A DNA stretch of 64,000 nt from Prunella strophiata. Its lineage: Eukaryota; Chordata; Aves; Passeriformes; Prunellidae. Shown in pieces: positions 36,201 through 50,500 of this stretch. Each line of letters begins with the position of its first letter. Position 1 is the stretch's first letter. The notes under the pieces were generated by a model. It made no database searches. It had not been told where the DNA came from and worked only from the letters and a program-made list of their open reading frames with translations. The stretch covers positions 23,031,310-23,095,309 of the forward strand of contig JAZBQD010000015.1 of the NCBI GenBank assembly GCA_036583965.1, written 5' to 3'. The translations under genes were made by a program, and so were the position numbers.

Positions 36201-38414
36201 TTAAATGACTGACACACAGACATGTAACTCCTTGACCTTGATTCAAACAAACCTAAATTGGAAAAGGAACTGTAACCTTACTTCCAAATATTACATCTAT
36301 ATCCACACATACAGAGGGGGTTCCTGCAGGTCTGCCATAGCTCAATACACAAGCTTCTGTTGGTATAGGGTAATTGAGCAGTCTGAAACAGCCCAGTGCA
36401 GTACAACATGCACTTGTGCACAAGCAAATACATGCAGCCTGCACTCCAGCAGACACACAGGTACACACTATCCCCAACATGATGCCTGTATGCCAAGAAA
36501 GGATATTTACTTATAACTTACAACTCAGTTATATGGATAAATGTTTCTCTCAGTGACAACATCCCATATATTCAATGGATTTATCTGAATGTTGGTTTCA
36601 AATAAAATGCGTAATTTAACATTTTGTCAAAACTCATAGGCCTAAAAATATAACTGAAGGTAAAAAACAGATTACAGACATGTTGGCTTTTACAATAATA
36701 AAGCTTTTTTCTTTTAAATCACTCCAAAAGTGATAACAAGTTTTAAAAAATCTCAGCACTACATGTCAGTGTAAAATAAGCAAGTGTATCTGCATAGAGC
36801 AGAGAAGAATCATGCACATACAACAACATGCTGCAGTTCCTAATAATTTCAGAGTTAAAATCTCCGATTTGCAGTAAGGATTGTCCACTTCCAGCATGGT
36901 TTGCAGATTTTTCAGCTAAGGGTTATCCTATTTTGCCAGATCCTTCATTAAAGACATTTGGGCTCTGAAGAATCATTCCCATATGCCTGATAGACTGGTC
37001 TCTGGGCCAGGTGTTACATTAATTTGTAACTGCAGGTAACTCAAGAGGTGAGCAACTTCTTCCAAAACTTAGTCCTGGCTTTTTGTCCAGTTACATCTAC
37101 ATTAAGCAAAGCTACTGTTACCTTTTATTGGAGTTTCCATTCTCAACACTAGGTTTAGGCCCAGAGTTGTAATTAAAACATCATTCATTTTCTTGGAAGT
37201 CTATCAGCCAGCAACAAATATGATGAACAGATAATTTGTTAAGAAAAGGAGTTGTAGAGGCAAAGAGGGACACATAACAAATTTTAGAGGGAAGCAAAAC
37301 TGCAGAGTACTTTGCCAAATTTTCAAAGATCTGTATATTTGCATAATTGATAGAAAAATAGCTATGAACACCTGTACCATTATTTATTAATGGTGGTGAT
37401 TATAGTGTTTTACATGACAGTTATGGCACTATCTTAATATAGCTATTGCATAATAAGTTGAATGAAATGAGTATCACCCATCCATACACCCACACCCACA
37501 CACACGTACGTACCAGCACACACACAGGGGTGAAAGTGAAGTGCAGAAGTCTCAGTAGCAAACCTGGTTGTCCTGCTACACTTGCCTGAAAACAAGTATG
37601 GCATACTGTGGTATACTGGCCCATTCTGGTGGCTGCTAAGAAAGACACACTTATGCATACACACATAAACCCTTAAGTGTGGAGAAATGCTGAAGACAAG
37701 TTCTTCCCAAACTGAAGATCTGAGCTGGTTGGCTCCTATTGCTAGGTCTAATTCCTAGCATTTGCACCAACATGTCTCTGTAGACAACAGAGACAACAAT
37801 GTAGAGATCAGTGCCTTAATCTATGGAAGTGTTGTTTATGTAAAATCTTCCTTATTTGATTTATACAAACTACATAGCTACACATAAGATGTATAATTGT
37901 GTGTTTGAGAAACACAGAAATGTTTACCATGGAAGACAGGAAGAATAAAACAAAACAAAAAAAACCCCAAACTAAAAATCCAAACACTTACTTGAAAAGT
38001 CTTGGGATAGTGATTGCTTTCTTGCTAAAAATTAAAAGCTATATGACTTAAACAAGCTCTTTAAATAATTTTTCTGTATTTACTGAAGTCTATGCATATC
38101 AACTCTCTAACACTAAAGTTGGAAATCTCATTTACATGAAGATTAAGATGATTTCTAATGGGAAGAAAAATGTAAAAACATGGAAGACTGTAGAACATTG
38201 TAGAGACTGTAAAACTGATAAATGTTCCCGTTTCCTTCAAGGATGGTATATGTGTCAGCTGATCTGTAGATCACAGAATTTCAGTTTGGTAAAGTTGTCA
38301 GTACACTGTATGTGTGCACATCCATCTGCAAAAATAGACTTCCTTGCTCAAAAGGAACTTTTCCAACTGAAATTCATTCACAATCAATCCTCAGAAAGAA
38401 GCTTGCATGCTTTT
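33240..38414 (-). other. DPY19L4: Probable DPY19L4 3' UTR and downstream flank
   Basis: AT-rich sequence directly after the stop codon with no further exons. Minus-strand AATAAA signals occur at several points (TTTATT on the plus strand, for example near 37382, 35028, 34767 and 33245). The one near 33245 has a tidy context (GGAAATAAAGTGC). The true polyadenylation site cannot be fixed from sequence alone. A 23-bp imperfect duplication lies at about 35202-35245. Confidence 0.4.
37486..37528. repeat. CA-type microsatellite in the DPY19L4 3' flank
   Basis: CACCCACACCCACACACACG followed by another ACACACAC block. Confidence 0.8.
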
Positions 38415-38579
38415 TCAGGACTGGAAGGATATCACAGTGTTGATTCTATATACAAAGTAGGATCTATTCCAGTATACTCGAGTGAAATAATTCACATATG
38501 GAGAATAGTTCATTTTGATTTCATGACAAAAGCGTCCATATTTTGAGTAGGCATAGTTGTCACCTTCCTCACAAACCAC
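38415..38579 (-). CDS. DPY19L4: DPY19L4 last coding exon (C-terminus and stop)
   Basis: Acceptor CTGACAG|GTGGTT. Encodes [20 protein letters not shown], then [20 protein letters not shown] and VISFQS, with TGA at 38415-38417. This is the conserved luminal C-terminal tail of the family. NYS is not a good sequon context to judge; NRS is a potential glycosylation site. Confidence 0.93.
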   Translation of the reverse strand: MVCEEGDNYAYSKYGRFCHEIKMNYSPYVNYFTRVYWNRSYFVYRINTVISFQS

Positions 38580-41500
38580 CTGTCAGAAAGAAAAAGATCT
38601 AATTACAGTACTGAAGATAAGTGGTTACAGAATGTAATTCTGCACATTTAATTAACTTTTGTATTCTGTAAATTTCATTTATGATAGACATTTAATTTCC
38701 ACATTGTAAAGTTCCAATAAACTGAAAATACATTCCCCTGTAATTTGTTTAACCACCTAAAATACCCTTTGTGAATTAATCCCTTTGTCAAGGTAGCAGA
38801 CATTAAAACAAGTGTACTTAATTCATATTATAAAAAACAAGAGCAGTGGAAATTATGCACATGCCCCATTTACCCAGTAGTTCAAACCTGACCTGCACAG
38901 GGCATACCAGTATGAAGGAAACTAAAATCTCAATTACCTTTCCCAGGCCAAATAAGTTTGACATACCTGATAAAGACCAAAGACACACACACACATCTCC
39001 CAGCAAATTCCAACCAAGTGACTTGGAAGCAAACTGCTTCTAGCAGTCTGATATCCCTGAAGAAATCCCTTCATTAGTCCTTCTGATGCCACACATTTAC
39101 ATGGTTTTAAAAAAACGTGGTAGGACAAACTCATGAAGAAAAATCCACCAGTGGCAAAGATAATTGCTCTGAGCTACAGTCCTTCAGCAACAGACTGCTG
39201 GAAAACATTTGTCTTCCCCTATCAGTAAACCTATGCTCTCAGCCAGTGTCAGAAACAAGATATTGGACTAGGACTACAGGATGTAGCACAAGCTATAAAG
39301 TAGTACTTATCTTCTTAAACACAGCAATTCAAAACACATCCACAGACCTGTCAACACATTGTCTGTCCACTGTCTCACCTACTTTGGGAATAAGTAAATG
39401 CTGCACTGCAGTCTCCAAATACGTATGCACTAGCTTACACTACTTCAGAGTATCTTGATAATCTTCCAATATGACTTAAACAATTTTTGTTAGCAAGCAA
39501 ACTGGGAGATTTGTTTAAAGCTTCCTTAGACAATAATACTTTATTAATTTTCCAGAAAAATCTATGTCAGTTTTCTGAAAAAAAAACACCAATATACCCA
39601 AACCAATCACTCCCTCCAAAACAACAGCAACAACAAAAACCACAACAAAAAACACAAGAAGCATTATCAAGCATGCAGGAAGCATGGAGATGAGAGCTGC
39701 AGGGGTATGAGGGCATGGAATCCTGAAATTGTTGTTAATTGTTCCAGTGGAGATTCTAAGAGTGAAGAGAAAACAGGAACTTACTCATGCAAACACAGAT
39801 CTGAGAAGAAACAGAGCTAACGTGCAGATTAACAATCATGGAGGTTATTCAGACACACACACTTAGTTATGGTACAGTATATTGGATATATCCTGGAAGA
39901 ATCACAGCATACATGATTTTAGCAGCAGGACAAGGAAAGAAATAATAGATTTCAGCAATGGTAAGGAAGTTAATAGAAAAATGGAGACAATATCCTTCAT
40001 GGATGAAGTAATTATGAAACCTAGAAGTGAAACTGACACCAGCTGTAGATTCCTGGAGAAATACAGAGTAATCCCCTAATAACACACCACTCCTATATTG
40101 CTTAGAGGTGACTCCCTCTTTCCTGTTGACCTGAGAATAAGCAATGAAAGTCTAAGCAAGTTTAACACCACTCCCTGCCTTTCTAAAACCCAAATTTATG
40201 CTGTATTTGCAGGAAGCCAATGAACTAGTGGCAGTGAGATCACCTTATAGACCCCACCTTACTCCCTACTTAAGCAGCAAGAGCAGCACTACCAACATCC
40301 AAAGAGACAGAACATTTCAATGACTGAAGCAGCATTCATGGTGCAGTTTATTCAACCAATCTTTCTAGCAGATGTGGTCTAAACGATCTGTTGGTGTGCT
40401 GACCTATCTGCAAGGCTGAACTGAATAGACTTGCACCCTCATCAGAACCAAACAGTTTGTACTGAACTAAATGGCAGGCTGGTCCTCATCCCAGCCAGAG
40501 TTTTAGAAGTACTGAGTTTATCCATTTAAGAATTTCTTCTTCAAAACTAGTAAAGAATGCCTTCTGAGACAGGACTTCACTGCTTTTGTAACAACCTATT
40601 CAGGTGTCAGTCTTGAACATTTATATATATTTAAATGGTATTTAATGATTGTCAGAAAAGCAGCACAGCTAGACACTCATGTGTTAGGAGCGATTAGGGC
40701 AGTTAATAGTGTTAGGTAAGATTACAAGTTTAAGAAACAGACAATCCAAAACTTAACTGATCACCTTTAAAACTTGAGTTTTGTCTACATGTCAATTACA
40801 GTAAGAAAAATAAGACCAGCATTATAAGATTAATTTTAAATTTAATTATTTATGCATTCAAACATTCATTTCTTCTCACCAATACTTACATGACCATTAG
40901 CAATATCCAACAGATCTTTAACTCTACATCCTCTTATAGGTCCCACTTCATTGCAAATTGAATCTTCAATAACCAGGAAGTTGGCTTTGTAAGATGTGAG
41001 TATCTTATAGATATCCTCTGCTGACCTCTTTGAATAGATCTGATAAATCTATAAAGTAAGAAAACATGTTCATGCAATGCAAAAAGCAGTTATACTGGGA
41101 CACACACACCCCCCAACAATGACCTACAAAAAGTTTGGTTTTGAACTCTCTAAAACAGTGAAGCTATTGCCAGCTGAATGGGAAGTATTTATCTCTGATG
41201 ATGGCAAATTCTCATCTTACATACTTCAAGTGGCCTGAAAAGTCTTCAGAATATTTGTTTCTGTGCAGAGTGAAGCACTGATAATCTACTTGATAATCCC
41301 TTCCATGTCCGCTGGTCTCCTATGTCCTCCTCCCTTCTAATACATTCGATTTTTTTGCATTACATTTGGGTGAAGAGGAAGACAGTTCCTGTGAGATGCC
41401 ACATTTATGGAATTGGATACTCACATTCTCATTTCTTTTCAGAAGATCATCATCATTATACAAAGGCAGGCTCGATACCATCCATCCTGTACAGAGCTTA

Positions 41501-44500
41501 ATCACACCCATGAGCTGTGGGCTGCCCGCAAACACGGCAGCCACAGGAGCCTGGCGTCTGCAAAAGCAACACCAACACACACTCTGAGCACTGGATGCAC
41601 TCATCAAAACAACTTTATATACTGTGGGATCTGTTAGGGTGTGCAGAATGAACTGGAGTAGGTGAAGCTATCACTGGGGGTCTCATTACAGTTGGTGATG
41701 GTGTTGCTGTGGCAGTACTTTCCTTGCCAGGGAAAGCACAGACTGCAGCAATACTGGAGTTTGAAAGGAGGGAGCTCCTGCTGGGCAGGGCAAGGGCTGA
41801 TGGTTGTTCTCCCCTCCCTGCAATCCACCCAGCACCATTCAGAGTGGTCCTGGAATGGATCCAAGTTCTGCTTTGCTGAATGGCTGCCAACTCATGCCAA
41901 AACAAGCTTGGGTGACAGGGTAGGCAGGAGAAACAACATGATGTTATCTTGTAAGGGAACGATTTGTGATTGCTGTAACTTGATCTCTGTTATGTATTTC
42001 ATATGTAATCTCTGATTATGTATTTCATCATCTATGAGACAATAATGTCAGCATACAGAATAATGTCTACAGTAATCATGTTTCTGGGTTTGGTATAATT
42101 TTTTGACTATTTGTACTTCTGTATTAGTGAAAGGAAACAGTCATTGTCAGTTTATTACAGACTTTGGCAACTTCTGTAAAGAAAATTCAAATTAAATTTA
42201 TATTATCAGAGAGAAGACTTTGAGAAAATATACTGTAATAATGACATTGAATTAAAATTTCAATGTGGATAGCTAAGTATATCCATAAAAAAAAATCTTT
42301 ATTTTCTTTAAAAATAAGAACAGCTGCTACAGATAAGGGTAGTCAAATTGCTCGTAGCTGAGTGAATCTCAATGAAATTCACCATGATTAATTACGTACT
42401 TGAAGTATATGCAGACTAACATAAAAGCCATTAGGTACTTGGCATTATTCCACTTGCTGCCTTGAAGAGCTACAGCAGTGACAAACAACATACACTACTA
42501 CAGCAGCAAAAAGAAATTGGCTGGAACACTAATTACCAGCCTTGCCTTTTGTGAAGATTAACAGGTTGACATTAAAGACTACATAAATACAGAAAGCAAT
42601 ATTCTAAAAAAATACAGTTAAAGCTAAGTTATCTGAACACAAGGGATCTAATTTTCAGAAAAGCACAGTTCCTAATGACATAGTTTGAAGTTAAATTGAA
42701 TGAGGCAGAATGCAATTCTGAAACCTTTTGTGGTAAGAAAAATAAATCTGTGAAAATAACTTGACTTGGTATTAGCTATGTATATGTTCAGTATGAGCTG
42801 CATAACATAACTTGCTGTGGTCAAAGGGGAAGTCTGATAACACATGTTCCTCTCCATGTATCCTGACAAAAGTATCTAAATCCTCATTTTCAGGCATTTC
42901 ACTTTATTGGCTCAGGCACATGAAATTTCAGGGTTTTTGTCCACCACTGGCATTACAATCAACATGAATCCTGTAATCTAATGAAATATTAGCATGCAAA
43001 GAAGCAAAATCTAAGATCCTGCTAAGATCTCAACCTACTATTTGGAAACTAGGTCTGCAATGACATTAAACATGACTTGCTTGTGTATTTCAGGATCTTC
43101 TCTTGTAATCCATTATAGACTCCTGTTTCTTTTCATGGGAACAATACCAAACTTAAAATATAAAACTTCTTCCCCCATGCATCACTGAATGACAAGGGAA
43201 AACCCAGCTTGATAGAGGTAGCTCCACAAACTTGCTGAGATAAAAATACCCTTACAAAAAGCAGTAAAATAGAAATGTTTGACTTCATGCTTACTTTATC
43301 CATGTCATAAGTTCTACTGTATCAGGATCATAGAATTCTTGTAGTTCTGTAAGCTCTGTCATTATTCTAGGGAAAAACTGATGGAAATGTTTTTGGTTAC
43401 TTACAGTTTAAAAAATTATCTACAGAGCATCTCATCACATTAAGGCCAGTGAGTGACATGACAGAAATGGGTTTCAACAGTTTTCCCCCCTGACTGGCAT
43501 TTTTACTTGAATATTTTGCAAAACTCAGCTAACATTTACTTACCTGAGCAGCAGGGGACCCTCTTCAAAATAAGTATTTTAAACAGAAGTTCTTATCTCT
43601 CTCTATTCCATTAGAATACTTATAGTTAAAAATAAATAAGCAAAAAGCAGCAACAACATTCATCAACATCAAGTGGCCTTAAATGCATTAAAACCATAAT
43701 TCAGGTGGTCATATGCAAATGTCTACCAATAAGGGCACTGAACCAAGAAGATGATAAATCTCTCATGGTAAACCTGCTTGAGCAGGAGGGATTGGACTGT
43801 TGTGACTTGATGGAAAGGTATTTTACAAGCAAGACAGGTGAGAAGAAATTTCCTGGAAGAGACCTGGTAATGTGCCCAGACTTGCTTCTGACTTCAATCA
43901 TACACAATACATTGTGTGAAGTGGGATATCTCAGTTTATGCTCTTGAAAAACACTTGGGGAAAAGAAGGGATTCTGTGAAGTGAGATAGAATGCCACCTC
44001 TTTCAGTCTAGACCAGATTGCAACCCTGCATCATGGCTTCCCTACCCTGTCAGGTCTGAGGTCCTTCTTTTTAAGATGGGAGATTTTGTCAGTCTTTGAG
44101 CTATTTGGTGCATTTATCTGAAAAAGGCATGGCTGGAAACTGGCCAGCCTTGAGGGGCTGGAACAGGTACATGTACATGTTGTTGTAAATGCTAAGTTAA
44201 AGTTACTGGATGTCAGCTCTTTTGGAAAAGAATAAAGTTTACAGGTTCTGTCAGATTAAAGAGACAACTTACTTTGGGACAGCCACAGTGGGAGCCTCCT
44301 CAACTGAGGACTTTCCACCCCCATTACCTGGACAACCCAGCTGTCAAGTGACAGCAGTCTACAAGCAGCTTAAGAGCAGCTGCCATAGGTTTGTGTCAGG
44401 GACAAACAGCACTGCTGTTACACATACACTGGAAGTACTCCCAGCACAGAGGGATGGAAAGAGGAACCTGCTTCACTCATCAGTCACAGCACCTGGAAAA

Positions 44501-47500
44501 ACCTAGTTAGAGGAGGGACTATGCCAGACACAGTCAGAAGGCAGCCAGGCAAAAAGCTGCTGAGCTATACAGTCAGCCTTTTATAGCCACAGTAACAGAT
44601 TAGGAGTCTCAAGGCATTTTTGCTGCTCTGTTACTTCTAATGAACATTCCCAACCTCAGGGATGAGTTATGAACCTGGAGAGCAAACTGTTCACCACTGC
44701 TTGAAAGCAGAAGCTGGATCAGCAATGGATGAAGCCCTCTAGAGTCCAAAACCCCACACTGCTTTCCTTAAAACAATCTGGAAAGGAATTACTTGGTTAA
44801 TAACTAAATTCATTTCCTCTATTGTAATAGATTTCATAACTCTTTTGAGCAACTCCAGCTTTTTTTAAAGACAGTATCTATTGCTCCATCAAAAACATGT
44901 AAAAAGTCAGGCTACAATTGAAAGTTTGGTTGCAATGTAAGAAAGATGTTACAAAATCTGTTAAAATATTGTTGGGCAAGACTGGCTTCTATATATGAAT
45001 TCTTAGACTGTCCAAACTATTTTAAAGCTGTGCCAGTATAGCAGAGGATTATACTTTATGAGATGTTTCACATATTTTTTGTACTCACAGGAGCTTAAAA
45101 AATAATTTCCTAATACTCTACCCCCAAGTCTGTCTGTGATTTGCAATAAAGAATTAAGTATTCATTTTAAACATGCAAACATCTGTGTCTTTTCTTCCCT
45201 GTACTGTAGTAGGTACACACCTCAACACAATGGTCTGCACAAAGAATTTAACTCAATTATAATTTGATAGGAGCTTTTCAGTTTATTTGCATATGGCCTC
45301 CTGTAATTTTACTTCATCTAACTTTACTCCTTTTCACTAGGACTAAGATCGAAGGCAACATAGTTTTCAATGTCCTGAGTTTTCATTTGGCAGTATTTTC
45401 TTTGTTGAGTCAGTTTATACATGCAAAGCTTAACATATGAATATAATAAATTCTTCATTTAAATTTAATTACAATAAGTGATAGTTAAAAACTTAAATTG
45501 TCAAATACCTTATACTGAAAAAAGTGATTTTTTTTTAAATGAAACATACTTTCAATGGATGACACCTTCAATTTTGTCACACATATTTAATTTCATTGAA
45601 TACATTTCATTATATTTGCTCATCATTTTGACTCATGTTGTGCCTACACACAAAGAAAACTCCACAAAGGAACTTTTCTTACCTCTTTCCACAAGCTGAA
45701 TCCAATTATAGTGGGAACTGCCATACTCAGAATAAGAGCCTGGAAAGTACATGTTAGAGAAAATGGATTATGCACCATTCTCCATCTCTGAGGTGTCTGT
45801 TCATTCTGCTCATACTGAGAGCAATATTTATGCCTGAAACCTTAGAGTGACAGTAGGTAAAACTTTGTGGTTTTTTACCAGGCAAAAAACTTTCCTCAAA
45901 CAAGAATTTACCTAATTTAGCATGGAAAGCTTCATGTGACTTACAAAAACTACCATCAATTTTAGGGACAGTTAATTACTACTAAAGTAACAACGATTCC
46001 ATGTGCACATGATGTAGGGAACAGAAGAAGGCAAACACATCACATTCAAATGCTATGAGAAAGGAAAAAAACCCAAGCATTTCAAATCTCTGATCTTGTT
46101 CAGATTAGCATTATTGATATGCAAGACTCAGAAACCCATCTCTCAGCATACCATCATTCTAGCTGATACAATTTTTGCTTTGCAAGGAGAAAATAGCTTC
46201 TATGGTACAGAAAACATTTGGTAAGGAATGCACACAAGGCATTCATTTGATATTAAGCTACTAACACATCTACTGTGTTAATAGTAAAAAAGCAGGTCTA
46301 CATCACAGAAAACATGAGGTATATAAAAGAATGTGCTTACCATGTACCTGAACATATTGTTACTCCTTGACTGAAAGAACATATGTTTCTGATATAGCAG
46401 TGTATGGTATTTTCAGAGGAGACATAATGAACCTCTAAGTATAATATATTTATTCCTATAAGCCTCTTGAATTTAGGGTAAGCAATATCCTATCCCTATT
46501 TTATTAACAAAACTAATGCACAAAGCTGCTAAAAATCACACAAAGCAACTCTTGTCACATTGAGAATAAAGCTAGGGTTGGAAGCAGGGGAGTTGTTTGC
46601 TCTGTAACACAAGCTTACCTTGAGTCACAACACTTCTCTATAATTGCCATACATGAACTAATCTTATACAAAGTAATTCTTTGACTTTCCATTTTTTATG
46701 AAGCAGTTTTATTCTCAGCAGTTAAATTCACCTTACTACACCATTTTAAGACCCATTTCTCAATGAAATAAAGCTTATGTCTTCCCTGTGCACCAGTACT
46801 TTTTCTCCTGCATTCCTCCTAAAAAGTGCATGACCTTCCTGACCAATCCCAACTAGATATGCAAGAGAGATTGAGGTCTCAAATATTTGCTAAAAGAAAT
46901 TGAGAAGAGTGAAAGGGAGATGAAGACCTCTTTTTTTATGAGAAAAGACTGTAGTGGGAATGCAACTTTATTGCCAGGTACCAGATAACAAGTGATACTA
47001 AGAAGAAAAGACAGAAAAAGCAGACCATATGTGATCCACTGCTCACAGAACAACCTATTGTTTTCATGGGTTCTTTCAAGGGTCTTAGGTACTTCTTGCT
47101 TGCACAGCTGTATACTTGCTAGCTGTATTTTCCAAGACTTTGGCAATAGCAACTCACCAGCAGTATGGGGTGCACAGCTTTCAGTCGAAGCCACTTGAAA
47201 AGCGTCATCCAAAGTTCAGGAGAACACACACCAAATGCAGCAAGCATACAAACATAAGGTGTCCATAGATATTTCATTCTGAAAAACACTGCAATAACTT
47301 AGTTGGGACCCTGTGTATGCCTCTGTACTCAAACTATTATAAAAACATTTGGATTTTTTTTCTTATGTCAAACACAGTCTGGATGTTCAAACAATCTGAG
47401 GTCAACTTTGATGGTACTGGAGGGTAAACCAAGGAAATCTCTAGCAGAAGAGCTGGCACCTGATTATCTGCCATGAGATGGAGGAGCAAAATCCAAGGTA

Positions 47501-50500
47501 AAAGATGACAAAATCCTTCACAGAGTTCAGGGGAGGATGAAAGATAAACAAAGAGAATAGTAAAGTCACTTGGCTGGTTTTCCAGCCAAGAAGGGATAAA
47601 AAGCAGCTATTTGGCAAAGCTGTACAGACAATGTACTATAATGGACTTCCTGAAGAAAGGAAAGGAAAATATTTAATTAACTCTTAAGGGTAGACTAGTC
47701 AACTTAGAAAAACTACAGGACAACACAACAATCTGCTCACTTTAAGCACTATTTGTGAATATTTAGATTTTAGGATGAGGAGCCTAATAAAAATACAAGC
47801 CTGACATCTTCAATGCTGATTAAGCTGAGAAACAAGATTAGAGCAACAACGCCTTCCAAACATCAGCTTCTCTAGCTTTAAGGACTAACACAATACTTCT
47901 GAAATTAGTTCTGCTACTGCTTTAACAGTGTCAAGCAAAGACACTTTGTGGTAGCCTACACACAAGAGGATGGATAAGGAATCTTCCATGTCCCAATATT
48001 CCAGCACTACTTCTGTTCACCAAAACACTACACAAGTTCTTGCTAAAAATAATTACAGCACAGTTCTACACTTAAATAACATAAAGAAAGTGATTAAAAT
48101 GTGATTCAATTAATGTCCTGAATCTCGGCTGCATTAAAGCTCGGAAAACATGTTAAAGAGATCAAGCACAAAAGTTCATATAACCATATCCAATTTATAA
48201 TGAAAATTATCTTTGACCACCCCTACGTAGTATCACTATATGCCAAAATTATTTCTGAAAAAGGGTGATTACAAAGGAGTAAACAGTGCATCATGTCCAG
48301 TCAGGAACTCTGTTGCTTTCAAAAGAGATACATAAAAATCAGACTTACCCTTCCAAACACATCGCTAGACAACCAAGCAAAATTGTGTGAATTACATGAT
48401 AAACTATTTCTGGCCTCTCTCCAATTCGACCATCCTCAAGTTTAACTGTCTCTTTCAGTGGTTCACCACTGCAGTTGGAGAAAATGAGACATCACTTAAT
48501 TCAGATACTATCCCAGGAAAAGGTGCCAATAAAAATACTTTTAAGTCAGCAGTGCACTGAGACCAATCCATATCATAGCATATAATATTGCTGCACTGTT
48601 TACTTGCTTTTTGTACTTGAACAATGACCTATCAGTACCCACTGTCCCTTGACTTAGATTGCAACCTCTCTGGAGCAATGGCTGTCAATTAATACAATGG
48701 GATCACTGCTTATGACCACAAATCTTACTTTAAAGTAATCCAGCACCAAGAGACAGTCTAATTTAAGAGCATGTACAAGTACACTCTACAAAGGAATCAT
48801 GCTGAACATGCACTTTAAGTTCCTTCATACCATTAGCATGGTAAAGAATTATGGAATCTGTAGGATGATAATTGTGTATGGAATGTGTGTACAACAAGGA
48901 CAACAAAAGTAGCTTTTAGTCACATTATTATAAATTCTAATTATATATAAAAAGGGAGAGGAAAAGGTTTATTTTAAGATTTTCTTTAAAAAGGTGTTGG
49001 GCATAATGTAGTCACTGCTCATTACAAAGTAATAAATAGTTATTTCAACCACTAGCAAACAATAAGAAGTTTGCTCCATTGTTCTGAATATCCTATCATG
49101 CATCCAACCTGATAAACATTTTCATTTACAGCAGCATAATCTCTATCTGTTAGAAGCCTTCATGCTTTAAATAAACCTATTGATTTTTGCTGCAGACAAG
49201 TGAGAAATTTGTTCCAGTATCTGAGAAGTTACACTATTCATCTTCTACCAGGAAGAGATCATTTCCTAACTACTGAGTTTCCAAGACAAGTTATGCTAAG
49301 ATCTACAGTGTTGGTATTCTTAGTCTTTTTACAAAGACAGTTCCACTACCCCTTCTCACAAAGGAACTGTGAATCACTGTGAAACTAAAACTAATTGAGT
49401 CAGTTTTACTTCAGCTCTGTTCCAAGCAGCAAAGGCTGGTGGACTTTATCACAGTAAACAAGTGTTTTAAAATACCAACAGTGAAGCATTAGAAATCCAG
49501 AGCCCTCTCAGCTCCACCCATCTCATCTTTCTCAACATGTAAACTTGAAAAAAAACCTAAAAACCCCAAATCCAAAACAGAAAAACAAATTCTAGCAACA
49601 ATTAGATAACTTTGCTATTGGAAGGAGAATTACAGATGTAACATCTTTCTCTCTCAGTGGGAAGAGACAAACACATCAGCAAACATTAGCCAGAGCTCAG
49701 CAGGAATTGCACTTGCAGGGAAACAAACCAATGACAACTCCTTGTCCTGACAGGAGGGATGCTCAAGAACCTCCTCACTAAAGGACTTTTCTTTAGGAGG
49801 CTCTTGTGAGCCTTCCCACTGGAGCTCACACCCTGACAAGCTCAATGGTAAAACAAACTTTGGAGCAACAAGCATAATGACTATTCCCTGAGGCATCCAG
49901 GAGCCTCTAATTTTTGACTTATTTTTCATATAAACAAGTTACTTACCAAATTCTCCTAAAAATGACCTGAGTTACAGAAAAAAGGCAGATAATTAATACT
50001 AAAATATAAAAAGGCAACAGTGATGACTGTGTTAGTCGCAAAAAAAAGTCTTGGGAGGGTGCCTGAAGAGATTCTTGACAAAGGAGCCAATTCATTGTAA
50101 AATTCCTAGTAAGGCAAAAACATTCCATTAAAAACAATAACAATATCCCATAGATTAGGAAAAAAACCCAACAACCCAGCACAAAACAATTGCAGTTTAA
50201 CCTATTCATGTCATAGGAAACTACTTGAAATTAATCTTTGGCGTTATTTTTTTATAATTTGAAACTGCTTTGCAAATACTCTTTAAAGTAACTGTCAAAA
50301 GTCCATGCTCCCAAAAAGCATCTGTGCTCTGAAGAGACCAGACTACAAATCCTTTATATCACAAAAGCCCAACCTCCCACATAAGTCCATTATGGGGACC
50401 AAAAGAATCTTCTTGTCACGGTGGATTAAGATTTTAGAGATATTGATGCAAGAAGGTATGCTTGTCCTCATTGCAAACAAGGAGATGAAGAAAGGAAAGT

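Noticed and set aside
43700..43950. Possible CR1 or coding remnant (GAGCAGGAGGGATTGGACTG)
   Set aside because: Only a short CR1-like phrase is present and the surroundings do not match CR1; the open frames on both strands are not recognisable.
46853..47212. 119-codon minus open frame overlapping DPY19L4 exon 14
   Set aside because: Only part of it overlaps the true exon, and in a different frame; the exon reading [14 protein letters not shown] has proper splice sites and phase.
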